Source: Aquilaria yunnanensis
Taxonomy: Eukaryota > Streptophyta > Magnoliopsida > Malvales > Thymelaeaceae
Direction of reading: 5' to 3'
Assembly: GCA_039654915.1 (NCBI GenBank)
Contig: CM077599.1
Coordinates: 73,066,001-73,130,000, forward strand
Length of the DNA stretch: 64,000 nucleotides
Within the stretch, counting starts at the first letter, position 1, and the number at the start of each line of letters is the position of its first letter. A model generated the notes under the pieces. That model ran no database searches and had not been told where the DNA came from. It saw nothing but the letters and a program-made list of their open reading frames with translations. Below are positions 34,131 through 44,742 of the stretch, in pieces. Position numbers and translations under genes: made by a program.

Positions 34131-36437
34131 TTGAAACTCATTTTTATGTTGAAAATGCCCATTCCTGAGAGCTGGCTGCCTCTTTTAGCCCATCCTTGCG
34201 TTTTCCGAGCCCAACTGAAGGCCGGTCTTCGGTATCCCCCCTCGAAGATGGTGTGCGAGTTCTGCCAATTTCATGGTATTGCGGTGAACCAGCTTCCCCC
34301 GAACTCGTACTGCTATTTTAACGCCTTCCTGTGCATGTGTGGCGTCTTCGGGATAGAACCCCATTTCAGGATTTTTATGCAGTACTACAAGCTCTCTGTG
34401 GTCCCGAAGGGTGGCTTCTATTTCATGCTACCTCGGGGATCCGGGAGCAAGAAATTCATGTTCACCTTCGCCACTAAGGATAGCTGGCGGGGGTGGCAAC
34501 AGAAGTTCTTCTTCATGAAGAAGGCTGAGGCCTGGTCGTACGTTCCGACCGAATGGGCTCAGGGCACACTGGATGCGGACGTTGCTGATCCGAGGATGCT
34601 GCTGACCCCAGAGTTGGCTCCCGTGTTCGCGGATTTCGACGCCCGCATTCGGGCTGTTTCAGACTGGGATCCCGAGGTCTCTCCGCGCGCCCTTTACCCT
34701 TTTCCAATCAACTGGAAGTTGATGACCGAAGAGGTCCTTCGGGAACTAAAGGTGGTAAAGGAGCACGAGACTGACCTCGGGATGCCAGCTCCTACCATCG
34801 CCGGGAAGGATTCCTGGTTGGTCAAGCTTCTTAAGGAGGAGATTTCTTTTGAGACGCTTGCCGAAAGTGAGTTATCTTCTACTCCTTTGCTGCTTTTTCC
34901 TCGGACTTACGTTGATGTTTCTCTCGTGTTTCAGAGATGGGCGACGACACTGCCGCCTATTACAAGTCCCTCTTCTCCGGCCAAGGGGAGAAGGACGATC
35001 AGACGAAGAAGGTGGCTTCCCGAAGGCGGAAGTCTACTGGCGCGGGTCCTTCGGGAAAACGGGCAAAGAGAGCTACTCAGGTTCCTCTAGAAGAAATTTC
35101 CGAGGAGACTGCCGAGGAGCCTGGGACAGCCGAAATTCCGGCGCCTGAGGCTGCTGCTTCCGAGGTCCCTCAACCCGACGTCCTTCCTCAAAGTCCTACT
35201 GCGTCGCAGGCCCTCCTTGATGTAGTGGTAGAAGTACCTTCTGCCGAGGAGCGGCACAAGCAGAAGGGCAAGGGCACTTCGGCCGAGGAGGCCGAGGACG
35301 TTGTTGTCGAGGTCCCACCAGGTTTGTTTCCAAGCAAAGTGTTTTTCCTTTGTTTTTTCTGGAATGGCCTTCGTTTCTGACCTGCTTCTCTTTTTCGCCC
35401 TGCAGGGGAGCTACTTACCCCGAACTGGGCTTCCGAACACGCGGAGGCGAGGGCCCGCCGTGATGCCAAAGTCCCGCAAGGGAAGATACCGAAGGAGCCT
35501 TTCTGGACATTCACGGAGGACATGAACTTGTACTCCGGGGACTGTCCTGAAATGGCCAAGCAGATTGCGAAGGGGGTGCTCACCGAGGCCTCCTTCAAGG
35601 CTATAGCGGCGGCGCATCCGGAGGATAACACCCTCTCTGCGAAGATCACCGAGCATGCTGCTCAGGTATATCCTTCACAGCTCTTCTCCTTCAATTTTAT
35701 CCTAAGTGTTTGGCTCTTACTGACCTTGCGTTTGATCTTCTTTGCAGCTGTTGGGGTATGCCGGCTTTCTCCGAGTTCGGGTAGCCAAGCAGACGGCATT
35801 TCGAGCTTCGGCCTTAGAAGCCCTAGGAAAGGCGAAAGCGACGTGCTCGGAATTGACCGCCAAGAACCAGCAGCTGGCAAATGCTGCGAAGGAGGAAGCT
35901 GCCATCCTTCGGGAGGGGTTCCGAAAGGAGAAGGAATTCTTGATGGCGGACTCTTCCCGGAAGATTGCCGACCTCCGTAATGACGTGGCGGGGCTGCTTG
36001 CTGCAAACCAAGACCTTCTCTAAGACAAGGCAAGAAAAGAGAATACCATAGTCACGCTCTTGTCTGAGAAGAAAGCCCTTCAAGCCGAGGTCCAGTCTTT
36101 AAAGAAGGTGCCGAAGGGGGAGGAGCGGATAAAGGTGCTGGAAGAGGAGGTCGAGGATCTGAAGGACGAGCTCGACGACCTTGAGCTTAAGAAGAACAAG
36201 TCTGATCAAATGAACAAGGTCGCGTTTCAGGACGGCTTCTGTCTCGCTCGGCACCAAGTTCTCCAGAGGTTCCCAGGTCTGGACCTCTCTTTTCTAGAGG
36301 GTCTAAATATTCCTGGGGGACCTCGGTGGAAATGGTCCAAGATCGAACATCTGAAGCTTCCTCCTTCAATTCCAGCGCGGAAGGTGGCGGAAAAGGGTGG
36401 ACAAACGAGTGGCTCTCAGGACGCCGGGAACCCTTAG
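34131..36437 (+). pseudogene. Antisense ORF (aORF) of element A, four exons, one stop codon
   Basis: Exons 34131-34866, 34935-35321, 35406-35665 and 35748-36437 join in frame (690 aa). Introns are 68, 84 and 82 bp with GT-AG ends. Exon 1 encodes a putative gypsy-type transposon domain (Transposase_28-like): MVCEFCQFHGIAVNQLPPNS, FRIFMQYYKLSVVPKGGFYF, KDSWRGWQQKFFFMK. Exon 2 is acidic and Ala/Glu-rich; exon 4 is a long coiled coil ending GLNIPGGPRWKW. A TAA at 36021-36023 truncates it. Compared with element B, 120 bp (40 codons) are missing in frame after AHPC. This gene type is known in Tat-lineage retrotransposons, antisense and downstream of pol. Its function is unknown. Confidence 0.85.
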
Positions 36438-37380
36438 GCTTTTTTAGGGCCCCCCTTTTTCTTCCCTTATTCTGTACTCCTTCTTTGGGCACTTCTTTAT
36501 TGTGAGGCAGCTTTGCTCTTAATGAAGATTTTTTGGCTAAGTGTTTCTTCAAGTTTCTCTATTTCTATTTCCCCGAACACGTTCGCTCAAGAGACTTCGG
36601 AAGACCTGCAATCAAAGAAACTTTTTTACCTTCCTTTGTCCCGAGTGCGTTTACTCAAAAGACATTTGGGAGATTCTGAAAAAACTTGACTAAGTCTTTT
36701 TGCAGGCTTCTGTATTTCCAATTTGTCCCGAACATGATCGCTCAAGGGACTCCGGAAAACCTTCAGTCAAATTTTTGTTTTTCCAGGTGTCCCGAGCATG
36801 TTTGCTCAAGGGACTTCGGAAAACCTTTCGAGAGATTTTTTACTTCCATTTTCCCGAGCATGTTCGCTCAAGGGAGTTCGGAGAATTATCTTTGCGTTGG
36901 GTATGGCGAGTACTTCTGCGAGATTTTTGTTTTCCATCTTTCCCGAGTGTGATTGGCTCAAGGGACTTCGGAAAGTCATATCTACGCTTTATCATGGCGA
37001 GCTTCTTTGCGGAACTCTTTCTTGCACAATCTCTGTACACTTAAGTACTTTTCTCAAGGCCATTCTGTGCAATCATAACTCCTCCCCTTAACCTTAAGCG
37101 TAGAAACTTTTCTCAAGGCGTCTGAATGCCGAGTGTTCTTCAATTCTACGCCTTTGGCGTCGCCAAGCTTGTACACACCTTTCGTACTTCGGCGAGAACC
37201 GGATAGGGTCCTTCCCAGTTTGGGTGAAATACGCCATGGGGTGGCCCGCGGGGTGCGAAGTCAGCCTTTTGGAGAACGAGGTCTCCCTTCTTGACTTCTC
37301 AGTTGGGCATGATGGCCATTTCTCCGTGTTGGGCCGCAAGATCGAGATTGGTTCTTAGACCGAGGTCGTTACCACGTTCA
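36438..37380. repeat. Convergent spacer of element A with 60-85-bp repeats
   Basis: Between the 3' ends of pol and the aORF, about six copies of CCCGAGCATGTTTGCTCAAG followed by GGACTTCGGA stand near 36572, 36640, 36726, 36790, 36852 and 36942. The remainder is pol-derived or unclassified. Both transcripts must end here. Element B has the same arrangement. Confidence 0.75.
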
Positions 37381-38331
37381 TCAGTTCACCAGTACTGGAG
37401 GTTGAACTATCTTTACTGGGATAATGGCCCCTGTTCCGAAGTCGAGTGAGAAAAGAGTTTCTCCTGCGCCTTTTCGGGGGGTCGTTCGGTAACTCCATAA
37501 TACACTTTGGAGTTCTGCCGGCCATTTCCCCTTGGCTTCCCCTGGTCTCTTTTTCAGGCCATCTTTTATGGTCCTGCTCGATACTTCCACCTGCCCGTTG
37601 CTTTGGGGGTGAGCTACTGGGGTGAAGTGCATTTTTACTCCGAGGTCGGTGATGAATTCTTGGAATCCTTTGCCTATGAACTGGGATCCGTTATCAGCTA
37701 CCGGTGCCCTCGGTATGCTGAATCTACATACGATGTTCTTCCATACGAACTTCTGCACTTCTTTCGCCAAGATAGTTGCCAGTGGTTCTGCCTCTACCCA
37801 ATTTGAGAAATAGTCCACTGCTACCACGCAGGATTTCATGCCTCCGAGGTCTATGCCCCAGACCGCGAAGGGCCAGGGATAGTCTACCGAAGTTACCGTT
37901 TCCGAGGATGTCCTTTGGATTTTTGCATGTCTCTGGCGGCAACCGCTTTTCCGGACAAATTGTCTTGCGTCCCATCTCAGGGTAGGCCAGAAGTATCCCT
38001 GGCGAAGTAACACTGCTGTGAGGGCATCAGTTCCAGTGTGTGAACCACACATGCCTTTGTGGACCTTTTCAAGGATCGTTTCAGTATCCTTTTCAGCCAC
38101 GCATCTCTCCAGCGGATTCGCATATCCCTGTTGGTATAACTCTTTGCCAATCAAGGAGAATCTTCCGGGGTGTCTTCGCAGTCTTACAGCATCGCCGGGG
38201 TCTTCGAGGAGCAAATTCTCTGCGAGGTATCCTTTTATTGGATCTTTCCACCCCGTTCCCGAGGTCATCATGCTCAGTACTGAGATGCTCGGATGGTCTA
38301 GCACCTTGGTATATGTTTTTGAATTCGCCAA
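37381..38331 (-). pseudogene. Integrase of element A (damaged)
   Basis: A 316-codon frame contains the zinc-binding region (HKGMCGSHTGTDALTAVLLRQGY), but the Cys pair reads SGCRQRH, missing the usual CXXC. The DDE core is present: VWGIDLGG, VADNGSQFIGKGFQEF and NGQVEVSSRTIKDG. The loop after the first Asp is shortened. It ends in TTPRKGAGETLFSLDFGTGAIIPVKI, near the normal end of gypsy integrase. It lies tail-to-tail with the aORF, about 0.95 kb away. Confidence 0.88.
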
Positions 38332-38436
38332 GCAATCCGCCTTACTGTCATTTCGCCGTGGTACATTTCGATCCGTACGGCGTCAGACTCTTGAGTGGGC
38401 TTTGCTGCTAGCTCATGATATTTTCCCAGGATTGGG

Positions 38437-39293
38437 TCATTCGACCCATAATCTCCTGCTGTCTGCCGAACTACCGGCTGGGAATCGCTGTGAGCCTTTA
38501 GGTTTCTCACGCCAATCTTTCTCCAGGCCTTCGGGGCCCCTGATAACTACTCCAGCTCCCTGGTGTTCGGACCCCGAGGCTCCGTCTACGTGCAAGGTCC
38601 ATTCTGGCTCACCCTCTTTTGGATCTGAATAGCTCTCCTCAGTGGTGGGTATTTCGGCGATAAAATCTGCCAGTGCTTGGGCTTTTATGGCCTTCCGAGG
38701 CTCACACGTGATTTCGTGCTTGCCCAGCTCTATGCACCACTTGGAGAGCCTTCCCGAATGATCAACTCTCTTCATGACATCCCTTAGTGGCAGACTACTT
38801 TGGACGATGACGGGGTGAGCCTGAAAGTATGGTTGCAGCCTTCTCCCTGCAAGCACCAAGGCATATATAGCTTTTTGAAGCAAAGGGTACCTAACTTCGG
38901 CGCAATGCAGGGACTTGCTGACATAGTAGACCGGCCATTGATTTGGCCCTTCTTCTTTCAGGAGGACCGAGCTCACAGCCTTTTCCGTAACGGCAGGCTG
39001 GCCAGGTAGACTTTGAGTTCTTCCCCGGTTTTTTGGCATTCTTTATCTCAAGGATGATCATTCCTTCCGAGGTCACCTTCCATTTTTGCTGCCTTAATCT
39101 TCTTTGGGGTTAGCGTCGATACCATGTACCCAAGGAACTCTCCCGAGGTCATCTCGAAGATGCAATTCTCAGGTTTTGGGCGGATTCCGAAGGTTCTGAG
39201 TTTTTGGAAGGTTTCCTCTAAGTTGGGAACGTGGTAGCCAGGCAGCTCGCTCTTGATTCTCCCCATTTGGTCTTTGAAGACCTTGTTCATCAA
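38437..39293 (-). pseudogene. RT C-terminal and RNase H remains of element A
   Basis: 39048-39293 encodes MNKVFKDQMGRIKSELPGYHVPNLEETFQ. The segment with the YVDD box, which should follow QMGR, is absent. The connection domain is shortened. 38437-39039 carries RNase H: AVTEKAVSSVLLKEEG, WPVYYVSKSLHCAEVRYPLL, HVDGASGSEHQGAGVVI with an Asp, then a lost frame. The domain order is intact, but RT cannot polymerise. Confidence 0.85.
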
Positions 39294-42151
39294 CCTCTGG
39301 TAGGTGGTTCCTGCATTTTTGAGCCCAAAGGGCGCTTCTCTTCATCTTCGGGGTCCATTCTTATCTGATGGTAGCCACTGAAGGCGCCTAGGGGACTTAG
39401 GAGCCCATACTCGGCGGTTGAATCTACCAGTTGGTCTATTGGTGGAAGAGGATATGAATCTTTTGGGCAAGCATCGTTCAAATTTCTGAAGTCGATGCAC
39501 ATCCGAAGCTTGCTACTTCCTTCTTTTGTGGCAATTACCACGTTACTTAGCCATTCGGGGTAGTTTACCTCCCGGATAACGCTAGCGTCTATCAGACGCT
39601 GGACTTTGGTTTTGACGAATTCACTTTTGTGAGCTGAGATGCTCCGTTTCTTTAGCCGGACAGGTTTTACTTCCGGACTCACTTTAAGGCTATGCTGGAT
39701 TACGCGAGGGTTTACCCCTGGCATGTCCTTCGGCGAGTAGGCGAACAGATCTTTATTTGCAAGCAGAAAAGATACAAGTTTTTCCTTGTCTCCATCGGCC
39801 ACATTTTTCCCTATTCGGGTACTGTGGCCTGGGACAAGCTCTACTTCTTCTGTTTCTGCTTTTGTGGAATCTTCCGCCTCGCCCCTTTCCAGCTCTTTTG
39901 CTTCTACAGCATGTGCTAAGTTGCTTGCTGGAGCCTTTCGTGCTCTGACGAACACCTTTCTCACCTCGCCTTGATCAATGAAGATCTTTGCGTCTCCTTT
40001 TTTGGTGGCGAAGGAGACGGTCAAGTACTTTACATCAGGGCGAATGTGCAAATTTCCCTGTGACTGTCTGCCCAGTATGGCGTTGTATGACGAAGGAACG
40101 TCCATGACTATGAATCTTGCCATGGTAGAAGCGAACAACTCAGCAGTTCCTTTCTCCGAAGTTCCTTTCATCATCAAGGGGAGGTCGATCCACCCGAGGA
40201 CAAGTAGCTCAGATGGTCCTACGCCGAACGTGGGTGAAGTAGCAGCCTTGAGGTCACTCCTGGATACACCCAAGCTTGGCAGCAAGTGTGAGAACAAGAC
40301 GTCTGTGTTTGACCCATCGTCCAGCAGTACCCTCTTGACGTCCCAGTTTCCTATCCTCGCCGTTATCAGCAATGGATCGTCATGGGGAAATATGATGGTG
40401 GAGCCATCTTCGCGGACCAATTTTTTCGTTGGGCTCTGATATTCCATCACCGCTATCTCTCTGGCCCTTCTTTTTCTTTCCGAGGATGGAAGTCCGGTTG
40501 TGATCGTCTGTATTACTCCTGCCGACGGTGGAGGACGCCTTCTCGGACTTCGGTTCCTTCGCCTGTCCGAATCGTAATCCTCGTCACCTTCTTCCTCTTT
40601 TTTCCCTTTCGGAGAAGGCATTCTCAAATAACGCCGAAGCTGGCCCTGCTTTATCAGCGATTCAATGTACTTTTTCAACTGAAAGCAGTCTTCGGTGTCA
40701 TGACCGTGATCACGGTGGAACTGACAGAACTTCTTCATGTTTATTCTATTGTCAGCAGTCATGCCCCTTGGTCGTTGGATTTGAGCCCCCTGTTTTTCCA
40801 ACGCCATAAGGACATTAGCCCTCGTGGTGCTCAGAGGTGTAAAGTTTTGGGGCTTCCTTCCTCCTACTCGCATTCTCCGAGGTCGGCCCATCTGTTCCGT
40901 TGGACACCTGGTTTGCTGGCTGGACCCTTCGCCACGAACGTGAATATGGTCAGCCTTCGGCCCAGTCATTCTCAGCTCTTCGGCTGTCATATGTTGTTCA
41001 GCCCTTCGGTAGAATTCTCCTAGCGTGTCCGGGGGATCTTTGGAGAATTCATAAAACAAGTGCGAATCCCTCCGGAGGCCCCTCGTCATCGCGAGTATGC
41101 GGATCTTGGGACGAAAGTCCGGGACACTGAGGGCTTCTCTGTTGAACCTCTCGACATAGTCACGGATGGTTTCCTCGTTTCTTTGTGCTATGTCAAACAT
41201 CTGGACGGGCATCTTCGCCGTCGGCTTGCTCCCGATGAATTGTTGGGTGAACGCTGTGGACAGCTCCTGGAACCCCCTGATGTTTCCGGGAGGCAGGGAA
41301 TTGTACCAGGCAGTTGCTGGTCCTGCGAGGGTGACTTCAAAGCACTTGCAGAGTGTTGCATCATCAGCCCCGTGTAGCACCATGCTGCGTTTGTATTTCG
41401 TTAGGTGGGCCTGGGGATCAGTCCGGCCCTCATAGGTCTCTAGCCGAGGTAGCCTGAAGTCGCTTGGCATGGCCGTCTCGACCACTGTTCGGGCGAAAGG
41501 ACTTTCATCTCCAGAGACAGTTTCAGTTAGCCTACCCCAAACAGGCTTGCGTGCCACCTGTTGTTCCACTCTTTCCAGTCTTGCCAAGACTTTCTCTAGG
41601 AGCAGCGTGGCACGGGGCTCCTCTTCTTGGGGCCTTCTCTTCGGGGAGCGACTTCGGGATCGAGGTGAGGGAAACCTTGCCTCTGGTGACAAACTTCTTC
41701 TGGACGGAACTTCGGCTCGTTTAGAGCTCGCTCTTTCCGCCATCCGTGCTCCGAGGGGCAAGTTATCTGTGGAGGACTCTTCTCGTGGCTCCCCACTTCC
41801 TGAGCTGTGATGGGTTGCCCTTGGGCTTTTCCCCCAAGGTCGTGCTGACGAAGTGGGTTTTTGCGCCTGGGCTGGTTGCGGCCATCGTCGGTCTATTTGT
41901 TGTGTCATTTCAGCCACAACAGACCTCTGAAAGTCTCTTAAAAAACCCATGGTGATGACAAGAGGGCGTTCCTCTTCAGGCAAGGAAGTCTCTGGGGGAC
42001 TTCGTTTGGTAGCTGGTTGGGTTTCAGGCGCAGCTGGGGACTTCGGGAGTCCTTTGTCCTTCGAACGCTGAGTTTCGACAACAGCTACCTGGGAGTGAGT
42101 TCCCACAGACGGCGCCAAATGATGCCCCAAGGCATCTTCGTTTGCTGTCAT
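39290..42151 (-). CDS. gag-protease-RT N-terminal open frame of element A (953 aa)
   Basis: One open frame starts at an ATG inside the 5' LTR and reads through the PBS (GHHLAPSVGT). Residues about 1-225 are basic and Ser/Arg-rich. Residues 228-385 are the capsid domain (PRLETYEGRTDPQAHLTKY, GPATAWYNSLP, YVERFNREAL). A CCHC-like knuckle CQFHRDHGHDTEDC is at 476-489, the protease active site (LLDDGSNTDVLF) at 609-620, and RT begins near 840 (LRMCIDFRNLNDACPKDSYPLPP). RT motif A reads LGAFSGY, where Asp is normal at the Gly. A deletion after residue 939 shifts the frame to a stop. Gag could be made; the RT part is dead. Confidence 0.9.
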   Translation of the reverse strand: MTANEDALGHHLAPSVGTHSQVAVVETQRSKDKGLPKSPAAPETQPATKRSPPETSLPEEERPLVITMGFLRDFQRSVVAEMTQQIDRRWPQPAQAQKPTSSARPWGKSPRATHHSSGSGEPREESSTDNLPLGARMAERASSKRAEVPSRRSLSPEARFPSPRSRSRSPKRRPQEEEPRATLLLEKVLARLERVEQQVARKPVWGRLTETVSGDESPFARTVVETAMPSDFRLPRLETYEGRTDPQAHLTKYKRSMVLHGADDATLCKCFEVTLAGPATAWYNSLPPGNIRGFQELSTAFTQQFIGSKPTAKMPVQMFDIAQRNEETIRDYVERFNREALSVPDFRPKIRILAMTRGLRRDSHLFYEFSKDPPDTLGEFYRRAEQHMTAEELRMTGPKADHIHVRGEGSSQQTRCPTEQMGRPRRMRVGGRKPQNFTPLSTTRANVLMALEKQGAQIQRPRGMTADNRINMKKFCQFHRDHGHDTEDCFQLKKYIESLIKQGQLRRYLRMPSPKGKKEEEGDEDYDSDRRRNRSPRRRPPPSAGVIQTITTGLPSSERKRRAREIAVMEYQSPTKKLVREDGSTIIFPHDDPLLITARIGNWDVKRVLLDDGSNTDVLFSHLLPSLGVSRSDLKAATSPTFGVGPSELLVLGWIDLPLMMKGTSEKGTAELFASTMARFIVMDVPSSYNAILGRQSQGNLHIRPDVKYLTVSFATKKGDAKIFIDQGEVRKVFVRARKAPASNLAHAVEAKELERGEAEDSTKAETEEVELVPGHSTRIGKNVADGDKEKLVSFLLANKDLFAYSPKDMPGVNPRVIQHSLKVSPEVKPVRLKKRSISAHKSEFVKTKVQRLIDASVIREVNYPEWLSNVVIATKEGSSKLRMCIDFRNLNDACPKDSYPLPPIDQLVDSTAEYGLLSPLGAFSGYHQIRMDPEDEEKRPLGSKMQEPPTRG
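42099..42117 (-). other. Primer binding site of element A
   Basis: The minus strand reads TGGCGCCGTCTGTGGGAAC two nt inside the LTR. The same 19 nt occur in element B. The tRNA was not identified with certainty. Confidence 0.85.
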
Positions 42152-43089
42152 GTTGACAGGTGGAGAGACTTCCTGAGGAGGCGAGTGCCTAGAGCTCAGA
42201 TTTCCCAGCTGAGTGTGCCTGAAAAGCTCAAAGAAGAGGTTAGGAGGTCCCCGGTTTGCTTTTCCGGGGAGGACCCTCCGACGCCCAAGTCAGTTTTCTG
42301 AGTGAAGGTGGAGGAAGAACACTAAGGGATCAAGTGTCTTGCCTGTTTTGTGTTTTCTCAGAGAGAGGGAAATGCCCATTCTTTGCCCAGTCCCATTTCC
42401 TAGTATTTATAGGAGTAGCTGGTCCGTTCAGATCATGACACGTGTTCGGTCAGATTTGATCTGTCTCTTTGGACCTAGGGGACAGGCAGCCGTTTGCAGC
42501 CTCTTTTAGCCCTGGACCCGGACGGGTTGTGTCAGGACTGGGGCGGCTGCGGCGTGTCATTTTGCCGTTCAGATGTGATGTGTAGGGTTTGTGGGCGACA
42601 TGTCAGAGGCTCCTTAAATGCTCATACCGTACTCCCGAGGTCCCCTGGGCGAGGTCGCCCTTCGGTGCGTGCACCCTCTTCGGATTCTATCTGTCCTTCG
42701 GTGCGAGCACCTCCTTCGGGATCTATCCCATAATTCTGGGAGCGCCCTTGATGAACACCTTCTTCGGGACTCACATCCATAGTTCGGGGATTCCCTTGTT
42801 CAGGTGTTTCTTCTTCGGGGAAGACCTCTTTGGGGCCTCTTCCTTCGGGGAGATTCTCCCTTGCTTCAGAGAGATGGCTCTCTTACCCGAAGACGGTCAG
42901 TTTAGCCCCTCGATGGAGACAGTGTTGTCCTCGGAATTCCTGACGAGCTACCGAAGTCTCGAGCTCATAGTGTTTGACTTCGCACCTTCCGAGGTCAGTA
43001 AAAAGATCCTCTCTTGGGTGACGTCAGACTCCTCGGCCAATATTCTGGCGCGGAGTTACTACCGAGGAGGCGTTAGCCTTTGGCTATCA
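42120..43089 (-). repeat. 5' LTR of element A (970 bp)
   Basis: Same length as its partner. The minus-strand TATA box TATAAATA is at 42404-42411. The inner 32 bp (42120-42151) also encode the start of the gag-pol reading frame. Confidence 0.97.
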
Positions 43090-44742
43090 CTATCATATAA
43101 GAAAAATCAATGGAGTTTGAAGTTAAGGAGCTTACCTCTATGACAGGAACCCTCCTATCGTCTAAGAAAAATCAATGGACTTTGAGGTTAATGAGCTTTC
43201 CTCAGTACCTCTACGACAGGAACCCTTCTATCGTCTAAGAAAAATCAATGGAGTTTGAGGTCAAGGAGCTTTACTTAGTACCTCTACGACCGAAACTCTC
43301 CTATCGTCTAAGAAAAATCAATGGATCTTTTAGCTTAAGGAGCTTTCCTTAGTACCTCTACGACGGGAACTCTCCTATCGTCTAAGAAAAATCAAGGGAG
43401 TTTGAGGTCAAGGAGCTTTCCTTAGTACCTCTACGACCGGAACTCTCCTATCGTCTAAGAAAAATCAATGGAGTTTGAGGTCAAAGAGCTTTCCTTAGTA
43501 CCTCTACAACAGGAACTCTCCTATCGTCTAAGAAAAATCAATTGATTTTTGAGGTCAATGAGCTTTCCTTAGTACCTCTACGACCGGAACCCTCCTATTG
43601 TCTAAGAAAAATCAATGGACATTGAGGTCAAGGAGCTTTCCTTAGTACCTCTACGACAGGAACCCTCCTATCGTCTAAGAAAAATCAATGGAGTTTGAGG
43701 TGAAGGAGCTTTCCTTAGTACCTCTACGACAGGAACCCTCCTATCGTCTAAGAAAAATCAATGGAGTTTGAGGTCAAGGAGCTTTCCTTACTACCTCTAC
43801 GACAGGAACTCTCCTATCATCTAAGAAAAATCATTGGATTTTTGAGGTCAAGGAGCTTTCCTTAGTACCTCTATCACCGGAACTCTCCTATCATCTAAGA
43901 AAAATCAATGGAGTTTGAGGTCAAGGAGCTTTCCTTAGTACCTCTACGAGGGGAACTCTCCTATCGTCTAAGAAAAATCAATGGAGTTTGAGGTGAATGA
44001 GCTTTTCTTAGTACCTTTACGACGGGAACTCTCCTATCATCTAAGAAAAATCAATGGAGTTTGAGGTCAAGGAGCTTTCCTTAGTACCTCTACTATAGGA
44101 ACCCTCCTATCGTCTAAGAAAAATCAATGGAGTTTCAGGTCAAGGAGCTTTCCTTAGTACCTCTACGACCGAAACTTTCCTATCGTCTTGGAAAAATCAA
44201 TGGAGTTTGAGGTCAAGGAGCATTCCTTAGTACCTCTATGACGGGAACTCTCCTATCGTCTAAGAAAAATCAATGGATTTTTTAGGTCAATGAGCTTTCT
44301 TTAGTACCTCTACGACGGCAACTCTCTTATCATCTAAGAAAAATCAATGGAGTTTGAGGCCAAGGAGCTTTCCTTAGTACCTGTACGACAGGAACCCTCC
44401 TATCGTCTAAGAAAAATGAATGGAGTTTGAGGTTAAGGAGATTTCCTTAGTACCTCTACGACAGGAACCCTCATATCATCTAAGAAAAATCAATGGAGTT
44501 TGAGGTCAATGAGCTTTCCTTAGTACCTCTACGACAGGAACGCTCCTATTCTCTAAGAAAAATCAATGGAGTTTGAGGTCAAGGAGCTTTCCTTAGTACC
44601 TCAACGACCGGAACTCTCCTATCGTCTAAGAAAAATCAATGGAGTTTGAGGTCAATGAGCTTTCCTTAGTACCTCTACAACAGGAACTCTCCTATCGTCT
44701 AAGAAAAATCAATTGATTTTTGAGGTCAATGAGCTTTCGTTA
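43090..44742. repeat. 73-bp tandem array, middle part (about 22 units)
   Basis: The consensus unit runs AGTACCTCTACGACAGGAAC, CCTCCTATCGTCTAAGAAAA, ATCAATGGAGTTTGAGGTCA, AGGAGCTTTCCTT. Element A ends at 43089 (TSD CTATC) and element B starts at 44743. Variant units (for example TCTTGGAAAAATC at 44187) match variants in the right-hand array, so both are parts of one array. Confidence 0.97.

Larger units (their letters stand above)
32237..43089 (-). mobile_element. Gypsy element A (Tat-like), complete, 10,853 bp
   Basis: Both LTRs are 970 bp (32237-33206 and 42120-43089) and differ at about 10 positions, near 99% identity. Perfect 5-bp target duplications CTATC flank the element at 32232-32236 and 43090-43094. 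Minus-strand order: LTR, PBS (42099-42117), gag-pol (42151 to 37381), convergent aORF on the plus strand (34131-36437), polypurine tract (33207-33225), LTR. RT lacks the YVDD box and integrase is damaged, so it is non-autonomous. It sits in the tandem array of element 2. Its sequence is visibly more GC-rich than the surroundings. Confidence 0.97.

Noticed and set aside
39692..42301. Numerous plus-strand frames across gag-pol of element A
   Set aside because: They are shadows of the minus-strand 953-codon frame, with no motifs of their own.
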